Position numbers and translations under genes: made by a program. Below, piece after piece: positions 16,158 to 24,537 of a stretch of DNA of 64,000 nt. The notes below the pieces were generated by a model, which saw only the letters and a list, made by a program, of their open reading frames with translations, searched no databases and was not told the origin of the DNA. The stretch spans positions 5,084,001-5,148,000 of the forward strand of contig NZ_CP150233.1 of the NCBI RefSeq assembly GCF_037974265.1, given 5' to 3'. This stretch comes from Paenibacillus sp. FSL R5-0623 (GTDB taxonomy: Bacteria; Bacillota; Bacilli; Paenibacillales; Paenibacillaceae). The number at the start of each line of letters is the position of its first letter. Position 1 is the first letter of the stretch.

Positions 16158-17195
16158 TTACCACTGCTTCTCAACCACCTGAATGCGGTATGTCAAGCTC
16201 TCCAACGTAACAGCGACCAGCCCCGTCACATATTCGCGCCGTGTGTCTCTTTGGATGATTAACTCCGGCATATGCTCCTGTGGAATCAGGTGATCCCGAC
16301 AGCCTTGTAACAGGTCATCCCGCATAGCCGGGTCCATTGTATCGCCCGTAACGACAATCGCAGCCGGGTTGATAATCGCAATGATGGATATCAGCGTCTT
16401 TGTGACGAGTTCCTGCAACCCTTCCGTCGTTTTCAACATGCGCAGCTGCTCTTCCCGTGACACGCCAAAAGGTAAAAAGGACACCTCGCCCCCAAATTGC
16501 GTGTTCCCCGTCAGCGGACGACCATCAATGATAAAGCCTGCACCCGGAAAATGATTCTCCGGAAACGTCACCACCGCGAAGTTCTTCTCTTCCTCAAATT
16601 GCTGCTGGTTGTAAAGTCCGTAAACTGTCAGGTTCATGTCGTTGCCAATGACTACTTCCACATCTTCATATTGTTCCTTAAGCCTTGGCCCAAGCGGATG
16701 ATACATCAGCTCCGGTACATCGCAAATTCCAATCACGCCGTTGTGCGCCACCCCAGGTATGCCGATACCAATCGCCTGCACATTGTGGTGTTGTTCGATC
16801 AGGTTCGCAATCAGATCCTCTACCACCGCGACATTAATCTCATCCAAAAAGAGTGTTTGTTCGTCCGCCATTTCCCCGTTCAGATTGGCATATGTATGTG
16901 TGATCGAGTGAATGCCGCCCTCTGTTCGAATAATCAGGCACAATACACTGGCGTAGTCCGCATTGAATTGATACCGACTGGCAGGTCTCCCCCCACTCGA
17001 TTCGTCTGGACCTAGATCGATAATCTCACCTGTTTGGAGTAATTCGTTCAGGATCGTGCCGCATGTCGCTACGCTGAGTTTGGTCAGATTCGCGATGGAA
17101 GCCTTCGTGCCGATGCTCATGGATCGGAGTGTATTCTTCACCAGTTCAACGTTAATACGTTTGACCTGCTGAGTGTTGTGTGATGTGGGTAACAT
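16158..17195 (-). CDS. ROK family transcriptional regulator
   Basis: This 345-residue protein joins an N-terminal winged helix (about residues 12-70: SIANLTKLSVATCGTILNELL) to a ROK sugar-kinase-like domain (from ~85), in the manner of XylR/NagC-type repressors. The ROK part shows IGIGIPGVAHNGVIGICDVP and VIGNDMNLTVYG. A clear catalytic-kinase signature is not seen, which fits a regulator. GAAAGGAGG precedes the ATG with a rather long 13-nt spacer. It is upstream of and parallel to the MFS gene, and the most likely role is repression of that transporter until its sugar binds. Confidence 0.88.
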   Translation of the reverse strand: MLPTSHNTQQVKRINVELVKNTLRSMSIGTKASIANLTKLSVATCGTILNELLQTGEIIDLGPDESSGGRPASRYQFNADYASVLCLIIRTEGGIHSITHTYANLNGEMADEQTLFLDEINVAVVEDLIANLIEQHHNVQAIGIGIPGVAHNGVIGICDVPELMYHPLGPRLKEQYEDVEVVIGNDMNLTVYGLYNQQQFEEEKNFAVVTFPENHFPGAGFIIDGRPLTGNTQFGGEVSFLPFGVSREEQLRMLKTTEGLQELVTKTLISIIAIINPAAIVVTGDTMDPAMRDDLLQGCRDHLIPQEHMPELIIQRDTRREYVTGLVAVTLESLTYRIQVVEKQW

Positions 17196-17329
17196 GATAA
17201 GTTATATGCCTCCTTTCGTTCATTTCGAACCATTCAATGAAGGTTTTTAAAAGTATTTTAATAATTGAAGTGTAGGGGGATTTGTGGGGAAAGTCAATGC
17301 TTAATTGGAAGTGGAAAACGTTTGGATGG

Positions 17330-17378
17330 GAAGGAAAAAAGACAGTGCAAGATCATCTTGTGTGATCCTGCGCTGTCC
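17330..17378 (-). terminator. Terminator of the small coiled-coil gene
   Basis: GACAGTGCAAGATCA pairs with TGATCCTGCGCTGTC (G-T pairs at two positions). On the minus strand a TTTTTTCC tail follows. Confidence 0.8.
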
Positions 17379-17394
17379 TTTTGTTAAGGTGACT

Positions 17395-17664
17395 TTATGT
17401 AGACTGGCTTAGCTGATGGGCCAAGATGCTCTTCTCCAGCCGTACTTCAAATAACTTTCGGTTTAAGTCCTGTTCCATGGCATGAAGGTGGTATGCTGCT
17501 TGTTTCACTGTCTCCATGTCTAGCACGCCTGCCTGCTTTGCGATGATGTCCATGGCGTCTAGGATGAGTTTGTTGCATGTGACCAGTTGATCAACGTAAT
17601 CGTCTTCTTGCTTTACGAGTTGTGCGTACTGCGAAGCAAGCTCATCGCTGTGAGTACTTGTCAT
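17395..17664 (-). CDS. Small coiled-coil protein of unknown function
   Basis: This 89-residue acidic, all-helical protein (ASQYAQLVKQEDDYVDQLV, HLHAMEQDLNRKLFEVRLEK) has a good ribosome site (AAAAGGAGTGGTGAC) and its own terminator, so it is probably a real gene. The heptad-like spacing of hydrophobic residues suggests a two-helix coiled coil. It has no signal peptide or membrane segment. I do not recognise a family. It stands alone between the ROK regulator and the defence island. Confidence 0.7.
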   Translation of the reverse strand: MTSTHSDELASQYAQLVKQEDDYVDQLVTCNKLILDAMDIIAKQAGVLDMETVKQAAYHLHAMEQDLNRKLFEVRLEKSILAHQLSQST

Positions 17665-18183
17665 GTCACCACTCCTTTTAAGGAGAGGGTAACATATGAT
17701 TTAGAAAGATGTGGTACTTCCATACGTAACACAACGCATTTTAACATTCCAAAAATAAAATTATATAAGCACTAAAAAATTTTCATAATTGTTAAATTGA
17801 AGTTATTTGTCTCTGAAATTTTAGAATACTATACCTTTTTTACATTTTCTTCTCCAAACCATGTTTTAGCCTGATTGATAACAATCTCACTAGGGTTATG
17901 ATAGAAAACTATTAAATTTTCTTTTGCTCGAGTACAACATACATAGAATATTTTTTGGGTTCTTAAATAAACCGATTCTTTATCTGTTCTTTTACTAAAT
18001 AAATAATCAAAATTATAATTATTCCATTTTCCATTATCTAGAACTAAAAGAACATTTTCGAATTCGTCACCTTTGATCTTATGTTGTGTAGAGAAAGGAG
18101 TATTGGATCGGCTACACTTAGTTGGACAGAAAAAATAAGGGCTTGTAGAATAAAATTATCATGTTAAGGAGCGGATCTCTACA

Positions 18184-18468
18184 ATGCCTAAACAACAACG
18201 ACGCACATTCACAACCGAGTTCAAAAAACAAATGGTGCAACTCTTTGAAAACGGCAAATCCAGAGCTGCAATTGTGGAGGAATACGACCTCACTGCTTCG
18301 GCTCTAGACCGCTGGATCAAGCAATCGCAGGCAACGGGCTCTTTCAAAGAGAAAGACAACCGTTCACCTGAAGAAAACGAATTAATGGCTATGCGTAAAG
18401 AGCTAGAGCGTCTACGGATGGAGAACGACATTTTAAAGCAAGCCGCGCTGATCATGGGACGAAAGTAG
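18184..18468 (+). CDS. IS3-family transposase OrfA (helix-turn-helix subunit)
   Basis: The 94-residue protein has the HTH_Tnp_1 pattern: TTEFKKQMVQLFENGKSRAA, YDLTASALDRWIKQSQ, then a leucine-zipper-like helix (ELMAMRKELERLRMENDILK) that mediates multimerisation. ATGTTAAGGAGCGG precedes the ATG. It ends at CGAAAGTAG. The OrfB frame is -1 relative to it and runs open through this point (GTA GCT ATC...), so a programmed -1 slip on AAAG would make the OrfAB fusion that is the active transposase in this family. Confidence 0.93.
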   Translation: MPKQQRRTFTTEFKKQMVQLFENGKSRAAIVEEYDLTASALDRWIKQSQATGSFKEKDNRSPEENELMAMRKELERLRMENDILKQAALIMGRK

Positions 18469-18509
18469 CTATCATCCAGAATAACCGTGATAAATACTCA
18501 GTATCAGCA

Positions 18510-19304
18510 ATGTGTAACGTCCTCGAAATCGCCAAAAGCACCTTCTATCATGAAGCGAAGGAAAAGCCAAATGAAGATGAGCTCACGGAAGCTATTGTGG
18601 AGATATTCCACAAAAATCGAAAAGTCTATGGTACACGAAAGATAAAAGCCAAGCTTCAGGAACGAGGACTCATCGTATCTAGACGTCGCATTGGTCGAAT
18701 CATGCAAGAGCAGAGTCTCGTCTCCACGTACACCGTTGCGCAATTTAAGCCTCATAAAACGGCCTATAATGAGGAGGAAACAGTGAATGAACTGGGTCGG
18801 GAGTTTAATCAGACGGAAGCAAAGCGCTTCGTGGTCAGCGATCTCACGTATGTGAAGGTCGGTCATCGGTGGCATTACATTTGTGTGCTCATGGACCTGT
18901 TCAATCGAGAAATTATTGGCCACAGTGCAGGTCCACATAAGGACGCTGCTCTGGTTTCGCGTGCCTTTGCAACGGTAGAAGGCGACTTGAGCCAAATCCA
19001 GTGGTTTCATACGGATCGTGGGAGTGAGTTTAAGAACCACGTGATGGACCAGCTTCTAGGCACGTTTGGTATTGGTCGATCACTCAGCAAGAAAGGATGT
19101 CCCTACGATAACGCTGTGGCCGAAGCCACCTACAAGGTCATGAAAACGGAGTTTATTTACCAAATGGAATTCCGAAACCTCCGTCATTTGGAATTGGAAT
19201 TATACGACTACGTTAACTGGTTTAACAGGCACAGAGTTCATGGATCACTGGGGTATTTGACGCCTGTTCAGTATCGCCAAGAAGCCCTTAAAAAAGTTGT
19301 CTGA
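18510..19304 (+). CDS. IS3-family transposase OrfB (DDE integrase domain)
   Basis: This 264-residue frame contains the rve integrase core with the full catalytic triad: Asp in VVSDLTYVKV, Asp in WFHTDRGSEF, and Glu in NAVAEATYKVMKTEF. The N-terminal HTH_21 segment (VYGTRKIKAKLQERG) and the C-terminal HRVHGSLGYLTPVQY motif are also present, so the enzyme is complete. The ATG at 18510 is only the first methionine; the frame is open further upstream to the OrfA stop, and the functional product is expected to be the -1 frameshift fusion with OrfA. Confidence 0.93.
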   Translation: MCNVLEIAKSTFYHEAKEKPNEDELTEAIVEIFHKNRKVYGTRKIKAKLQERGLIVSRRRIGRIMQEQSLVSTYTVAQFKPHKTAYNEEETVNELGREFNQTEAKRFVVSDLTYVKVGHRWHYICVLMDLFNREIIGHSAGPHKDAALVSRAFATVEGDLSQIQWFHTDRGSEFKNHVMDQLLGTFGIGRSLSKKGCPYDNAVAEATYKVMKTEFIYQMEFRNLRHLELELYDYVNWFNRHRVHGSLGYLTPVQYRQEALKKVV

Positions 19305-20916
19305 TTTAATGTTGACAATCCAGTATGTCCTTCTAAATAAGTGAACAAATTTCGAAATTCCTTAAATTTCACTTTCTTAACTCTATTATATATATACTCG
19401 TTTTCAATTATGAATTTATAAAAATCATCGTCTTTACAACAGAGTTGCCTCTCATCTGCAAAGTCAATAACTTCTTCGATTGTCAAATCGAAAATTTGAT
19501 CTATCCTAGTAATCGTTTCATTTATTTGTTTCTTTATATTTATTGAAGTAATTTTCAACTCAGTTCTCCTGATAAATTCATTATATAATTTATCCTTATA
19601 AAGTTGAATAATAGACTGTATTTTAAAGAGATGTTTTATTAAAGCATCCCTTTTAGAGCCTCCCTTATTTATATCTTGTTCATCTTGTTTCTTATCATCA
19701 ATTAAGGAGTCCTTATTTAAATATATTTTACTGACTTTGGAGAACAATTCGTTTTTCACTTCATTATATAATGCGTTATGAATAGGATTTTCTATAATAA
19801 TATCTTTTCGTAATTTATTTCTATTTTTTAAAGCGACCAGATCTACAACTTGATCGAAAGTATACTCTTCTCTAATTTGTATATTATCTTTTTTTATCTT
19901 ATCCTTTAGTTTATTTTTCAAATCAATTATTGGATCTTTATCATAAATCTCCATTAATATCGAAAACCCTGCTTTTGGGGCAATTAAATTATGAGTCAGG
20001 TATAACTCTTTTGTTTGCTTGGAATCTTCAAAATTCCAATTGCTAAAATACTCTGTCTCTCTAATTTCACTAAGGTCATTGTTTAATGAGTATAAAAATT
20101 TTATATTACCCTCTTTTATGAATCCTTCATACATGTTAGGCGCCTTGTCGTCAAGAGAAGGTTCCTGATGTAAGCCATCTGTTCTTATACTATTAGCTAA
20201 GTTAATTACAGTTCTTGGATTCCTTCGATTTTGTTTTTTCCTAACTTCCCTAACACTCTGTTTTTGAATATAATTATTTAAATCGCCAATTCCATCATCA
20301 TAAATTGACTGCATAGAATCTCCAAAAAAACCTATTATATTTTTTTTATTGCTTTGTTGTAGATGATCCAAAAAAATTTCAATAACTAAATGACTGGTAT
20401 CTTGATATTCATCTATAAAAATAAATTTATAATTATCCTTTAAAATATCACAGAGTAAAGAATATTTCCTGTACATTACATTTGATAACTCTAAAACTTC
20501 ATCATGGGAAATTATCCCTTCCTTGACTCGAACATAATCTTTGTACTGGATACCTGACTCCAAAGAATCAAAATAATTAATATCAACAACATCATCAGGG
20601 CTAGAGATTGTAGAATGTTCGTCATTTATAAGAAGGATTAATTCTTTTTTTAAATTTTTTTGGAAAGGTTTAATTGTATTCCATAAAAACTCATGAATAG
20701 TCATTACAGACAAGTTAGTGTGGTTTATTCTATCTTTGATTTCTTTAACAGCAGAATTTGTATAAGTAATACAAGCAATTTTAGACGTCGGATTATCTTT
20801 TATCGCTTTCTTAATAACCATAACTAGGGAGTAAGTTTTCCCACTACCTGCGCCTCCACTTAACAAAAAATTTTGGTCATTTCGAATAAGTTCAAATATC
20901 TGCTCTACTTCAGGTT

Positions 20917-23136
20917 CTAATTGTTCTTCAGCCATAATAAACCTTCCTTAATGTAACCAGGAATATCCCAATTACAATATTTTTTATTGTCTGAACTCTC
21001 CTTACTATTCAATAAAATTTCCATTGCAAAAGAGGGCTTTTTATCTACACAACTTTCAGCCAAAAAATAAGAATCTTTTTCTTTATCTTCGAAATGTTTT
21101 ATGTTTACTAAACTTTTGAAATTTTCTTTATTATCCAAAATAAATTGCTTATTTATATGAAAAAATGAATCTTCAAAGCTTCTCGCATGATATGCCACAT
21201 TTAACGTATTCAACTCAGATGTTTGATAAATAATCAATAAATTCCCATCTTTAGAGGGTATCCATTTTTTCGTTTCTGGGTTTTTCAGGAGTATTCTCTC
21301 GTTGTAATGTAGATTTATATAAAAATCTAAAATATCTACTTCTTCGTCAGACTCACTTAATATGTTTTCTGTAGTTGAAGCCACTTCGGTTTTATAATAT
21401 GGAGAAGAAATATAATTATTGTAATTAATAAAATATTTTAATGAAGCATTTGTAGTTGTATAAGCTCCTTTATCAGTAACCCTACACTTTATATTCGAAA
21501 TTTTTTCTTCACCACTTTCTTTTATCTCAACTTTTTTCTTAGCAGAATCTATATCGGTAATTATAAGGGATTTGATCCCAATAAAAGCAATGAATTTTTC
21601 AAAGACATGAGAGTACGCCCCTACTTCTATAACAGAAATATTTTGTGATAGTAAAGGATTCTCTTCATTCTCCTGATCAATCTTTTTCATCATTGCAGGT
21701 AATAATAACCTTTCTGTATCCCCCTCAATAAATATTGCTTTGTCTGCAAAAAACAACTCTGCTCGATGTAATATCAAATACTGCTTTAGAAATTTAAAAT
21801 TGCTGATTTGTCCATCCTTCTCGTATTCCTTTTCTAAATCTTTTAAATTCTTCGCTACAACTTGATTCTGATTAGTTTTATAAAAGTATTTTATATCGTT
21901 AAAGTCGCTCTCTGCGGTAATATGGCAGGAATGAGTTGTGATAATAGTCTGTAAAGTAAACTTTTCACCATCCTCACCTTTACTCGCACTATTCAAAATA
22001 TCTTTTATATTCTTTATAAATATGTATTGCATCTGTGGATGAGTATGAGCCTCTGGCTCTTCTATGAAGAGCAGATTTATATTTGCTGGCTTCTCATTCG
22101 ATTTATTCTCACGTCTAAATTCACTTAAAATAAGCTCAATCTCAAATATCATACTTATTAAATTTAAATATCCTAGACCATTATAGTTTTCTGGTAATGA
22201 GTGCTCTCCGTTATGGTCATACATCACGGTTGTATTATCTTTTAATAGTTCTTTATGTTGTAAGGTCGATACAATTTTAATAATTGAATCCCCTTTTTTT
22301 ATACCACCGAATCTCCCAACCTTCTCTATTATTTTTTCAAACAAATTATTATAAACTTCATTTAAATGCTTATCTGTTCTGCTTAGAATATCTTTGAATT
22401 CCTGAATTTTTTCTGACTCTTGATCCTTCTCTTCTTTCTTTTTATAGTAATTTGATGAAAGAATTGATAATGTTTTATCTGAATCAATATTAGAAACATT
22501 TCTTTTAGCACTGATCATTTTAAAACTTATGACATTTTCAATTTGAATCTTTTCTTTCAATAAATCAATATATTCACTTTCTATCTCAGTTGAAGATTCA
22601 GTGTTATAACCAATTGATTTTTTAGACAGTTGAAAATACTTCTTATAGTTATTTCTTAGAAAGATACTACCTATATTTTCACTTTCATAATTTTTTATAT
22701 TTTGTTTCACTTTAAACTCACTATAATCTTTTCTCATCTTCCTTAGATTTTCTTGTATTAGCTTATATTCAAATTTCAAAACAATTATTCTATGATTTGG
22801 ATCTAAATCCAACATTAACTTACTTATATTGGATAGATCATCCTCTTCATCGTACTTTATAAATAACATCAATGATATACCTAGATATGTACTACTTTCT
22901 TCATACTCCTCAGCTTCTAATATATTTATCATACCTTTAAGAAACTCAATGTTAAAATCATCAAGAGAAATTACATTTAAGCCTGATCTTGAGCCAATAA
23001 ACTTGTCTAATATTGAAAGCAATGAAGTTTTACCACAGTTATTTTTTCCAATTACTAAAGATAGTTCCTTTTCTAAATCAAGTTCAAGTGACTTGAGAAG
23101 TCTAAAATTCTCGATCTTAATCTTGGAAATTTTCAT
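20917..23136 (-). CDS. gajA: OLD-family ATP-dependent nuclease (GajA-like)
   Basis: This 739-residue protein has an N-terminal ABC/SMC-type ATPase (Walker A GKNNCGKT, residues 30-37; Walker B LLFIEEPEAHTHPQ) and a C-terminal TOPRIM nuclease domain (IFIEGDTERLLLP around residue 470, LIITDIDSAKK around 520). This is the OLD class 2 layout, which together with a UvrD-like helicase defines Gabija-type anti-phage modules, where GajA nicks DNA when nucleotide levels fall. It is longer than typical GajA (~580). TTGGAGTGA fixes the ATG at 23136 over a GTG at 23145. The region is far more AT-rich than its neighbours, a sign of acquisition. Its partner gene is IS-disrupted. Confidence 0.88.
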   Translation of the reverse strand: MKISKIKIENFRLLKSLELDLEKELSLVIGKNNCGKTSLLSILDKFIGSRSGLNVISLDDFNIEFLKGMINILEAEEYEESSTYLGISLMLFIKYDEEDDLSNISKLMLDLDPNHRIIVLKFEYKLIQENLRKMRKDYSEFKVKQNIKNYESENIGSIFLRNNYKKYFQLSKKSIGYNTESSTEIESEYIDLLKEKIQIENVISFKMISAKRNVSNIDSDKTLSILSSNYYKKKEEKDQESEKIQEFKDILSRTDKHLNEVYNNLFEKIIEKVGRFGGIKKGDSIIKIVSTLQHKELLKDNTTVMYDHNGEHSLPENYNGLGYLNLISMIFEIELILSEFRRENKSNEKPANINLLFIEEPEAHTHPQMQYIFIKNIKDILNSASKGEDGEKFTLQTIITTHSCHITAESDFNDIKYFYKTNQNQVVAKNLKDLEKEYEKDGQISNFKFLKQYLILHRAELFFADKAIFIEGDTERLLLPAMMKKIDQENEENPLLSQNISVIEVGAYSHVFEKFIAFIGIKSLIITDIDSAKKKVEIKESGEEKISNIKCRVTDKGAYTTTNASLKYFINYNNYISSPYYKTEVASTTENILSESDEEVDILDFYINLHYNERILLKNPETKKWIPSKDGNLLIIYQTSELNTLNVAYHARSFEDSFFHINKQFILDNKENFKSLVNIKHFEDKEKDSYFLAESCVDKKPSFAMEILLNSKESSDNKKYCNWDIPGYIKEGLLWLKNN

Positions 23137-23470
23137 ACTATTCACTCCAATTCTAATAATAAGAACTTAAATTTCAATAATTTCTACCTCTAAGGCCTTG
23201 TTAGATCTGTTACATTTGACCTATAAAATCTTATTCTACATTTATAGGCTATTTCCTCTACAAAAATTAGAAGAACTCTCAGAACTAGGACCTAGTAACT
23301 ATGATTACATTTAGACCAAACTACTCACTTGCTTTTGGTTGAATTTCACTCTAATGCAATTTACTCGCCATTCTATTACAAAATTATTAACTAATATCGC
23401 TATTTTCTAAGTAGCCATGAGTATCACCGTACCTATAATTTCATAATGTTTTCAGTATATATTTAAAATA
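23137..23470. other. AT-rich intergenic region at the edge of the defence island
   Basis: About 330 bp without a supported gene. It must hold the promoter of the minus-strand nuclease/helicase operon, but no convincing -35/-10 pair was found. There is no tRNA, integrase or attachment-site-like repeat here to mark an island boundary. Confidence 0.5.
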
Positions 23471-23499
23471 TTGACAGCCCCCTCAAAAAAGTCTATCCT
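23471..23499 (+). promoter_or_regulatory. Sigma-A-type promoter of the TetR gene
   Basis: TTGACA (23471-23476) and TATCCT (23494-23499) are spaced by exactly 17 bp, about 40 bp upstream of the TetR-family start codon. Confidence 0.75.
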
Positions 23500-23539
23500 A
23501 ATAACGAATCATCCATTCACTATTAAGGAGTCGTTCCCG

Positions 23540-24151
23540 ATGGTGCAAGCCAAGAAAGACGAAGTCAGGAAAGAGATTGAATACGCGGCGCTCAAGGTCT
23601 TTTTTGAAAAAGGCTATGTGGATGCCAAGATGAGCGATATCGCGGATGAGATCCATATTTCCGTGGGCAATATCTATACTTATTTTAAAAACAAGAAAGA
23701 GTTATTCTACGCCGTCGTGCCGCCGGATCTGGTGGATTATCTGAAAAATGTGCTGGTGGAGACGATTCACTTTGATAACCAGACCTTGTTCGAGGAAACG
23801 GATAGCGAGCGAAAGTCAGCGTTATTGCAGGAACAGGTGGATGTATTACGTAAATACCGGAATCAGATTGTAATCATCTTTGAAAAGAATAAAGGAACGA
23901 TCTACACCAACGCCAAGAATGAACTTGTCGAGCTGATGATCGAAACCAAGAAGGCCTATCTCAAGAATCAATATAAACGGTATGAGATTGGTACCGAGGA
24001 GAACTTGATCTTGTTGAATATCCTCGCACACAACGTGATCGACATGAACCTAGATCTATTGAAGCGGGATATGAGTGAGGACAGCCGGAAGCAAATTTTC
24101 GAAGCGTTGTATGTATACAGACTATACGGCATGAAAAGTCTCAACGAATAA
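23540..24151 (+). CDS. TetR family transcriptional regulator
   Basis: This 203-residue repressor-type protein has the TetR helix-turn-helix in residues ~8-55 (EYAALKVFFEKGYVDAKMSD, IHISVGNIYTYFKNKKELFY), followed by an all-helical ligand domain. The frame is open from 23471, but AAGGAGTCGTTCCCG precedes the ATG at 23540 and the upstream part is promoter. A perfect inverted repeat at 24264 lies in the interval before the amidohydrolase gene downstream, which is probably its target. The ligand is unknown. Confidence 0.9.
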   Translation: MVQAKKDEVRKEIEYAALKVFFEKGYVDAKMSDIADEIHISVGNIYTYFKNKKELFYAVVPPDLVDYLKNVLVETIHFDNQTLFEETDSERKSALLQEQVDVLRKYRNQIVIIFEKNKGTIYTNAKNELVELMIETKKAYLKNQYKRYEIGTEENLILLNILAHNVIDMNLDLLKRDMSEDSRKQIFEALYVYRLYGMKSLNE

Positions 24152-24263
24152 CGCTTCTTCTCATCACTTATACCGGGTAGACAAAGCGTGCAGATCAGAT
24201 CAACTTCACTTGGTTTGCACGCAAAAAAATATCTGACATTAAGTCGCTCTATTTTTTTGACCC

Positions 24264-24288
24264 AAAAATGAATTTATTATTCATTTTT
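24264..24288. promoter_or_regulatory. Candidate TetR operator, perfect inverted repeat
   Basis: AAAAATGAAT and ATTCATTTTT form a perfect 10-bp inverted repeat around the 5-bp spacer TTATT, located between the TetR-family gene and the amidohydrolase gene. A TTGACC lies five bases before it. Length and symmetry match TetR-family operators; assignment is by proximity. Confidence 0.5.
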
Positions 24289-24333
24289 AAGTTGGATATT
24301 TACCATTTACCAAACTATTTAGGCTGAACCTAC

Positions 24334-24484
24334 ATTTACACGATAACGGAGAGGACAGAAATAACCAGAGGAAGCGAAGCGTTCGCATTTATCACCGGAT
24401 TTCCCCCTAATAAGAGGGTATCAAAAAATCTGGGGATAACAGCGATCCGAAGGTTGTTCTGTCATCGGAGTGATAAGTGTACAT
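24334..24484 (-). repeat. MITE-like hairpin repeat, copy 2 (inverted orientation)
   Basis: Read on the minus strand this matches the copies at 15931 and 56317: TACACTTATCACTCCGATG, GACAGAACAACCTTC, GATCGCTGTTATCCCC, then CCGGTGATAAATGCGAAC and TTTCTGTCCTCTCCG, ending GTGTAAAT. The ends are TTTACAC-type inverted repeats and ACAT flanks both sides. It lies upstream of the amidohydrolase start and does not encode protein. Confidence 0.88.
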
Positions 24485-24537
24485 ACCCATCATTCAACTT
24501 ATATAGCTTCACCCACCATTCTAAGGAGGAACACAAC

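Larger units (their letters stand above)
18104..19322 (+). mobile_element. IS3-family (IS150-like) insertion sequence, intact, 1219 bp
   Basis: Imperfect terminal inverted repeats begin TGGATCGGCTACACTTAG at the left and, read inward from the right, TGGATTGTCAACATTAAA. The flanks are GTAT at 18100-18103 and GTAT at 19323-19326, a 4-bp target duplication. Inside are two overlapping-phase transposase frames (18184 and 18510). The clean target duplication and intact frames suggest a fairly recent insertion. It sits in the opposite orientation inside the helicase gene of the defence module. Confidence 0.95.
17829..20935 (-). pseudogene. gajB: UvrD-like helicase (GajB-like), split by an IS3-family insertion
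   Basis: Superfamily 1 helicase gene. The N-terminal part (20935-19323) carries Walker A GGAGSGKT (residues 27-34), Walker B IFIDEYQDT and FFGDSMQSIY. It is interrupted by the element at 18104-19322. The missing end, 18099-17829, encodes HKIKGDEFENVLLV (motif V) and FYVCCTRAKENLIVFY (motif VI). Deleting the IS and one GTAT copy gives an uninterrupted 627-residue protein (1884 nt). The present reading frame instead runs into the IS and stops at 19268, after ~537 native residues. Motifs V and VI are lost, so ATP-driven activity should be lost too. AAGGAAGG precedes the ATG, and the start overlaps the nuclease gene by 19 bases. Confidence 0.9.

Noticed and set aside
18120..18142. GGACAGAAAAAA at the left end of the IS resembling part of the MITE-like repeat
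   Set aside because: Only ~10 bases match, the rest of the repeat is absent, and the sequence is accounted for as the IS terminal inverted repeat.
17665..23539. Prophage or integrative element surrounding the defence genes
   Set aside because: No integrase, phage structural gene, tRNA or flanking attachment-like repeat was found; only the AT-rich composition suggests transfer.
24182..24232. GCGTGCA...TGCACGC inverted repeat after the TetR gene, considered as its terminator
   Set aside because: The stem is followed by an A-run, not a T-run, on the coding strand, and the loop is over 20 bases; it could at best act on the minus strand, where no gene ends.
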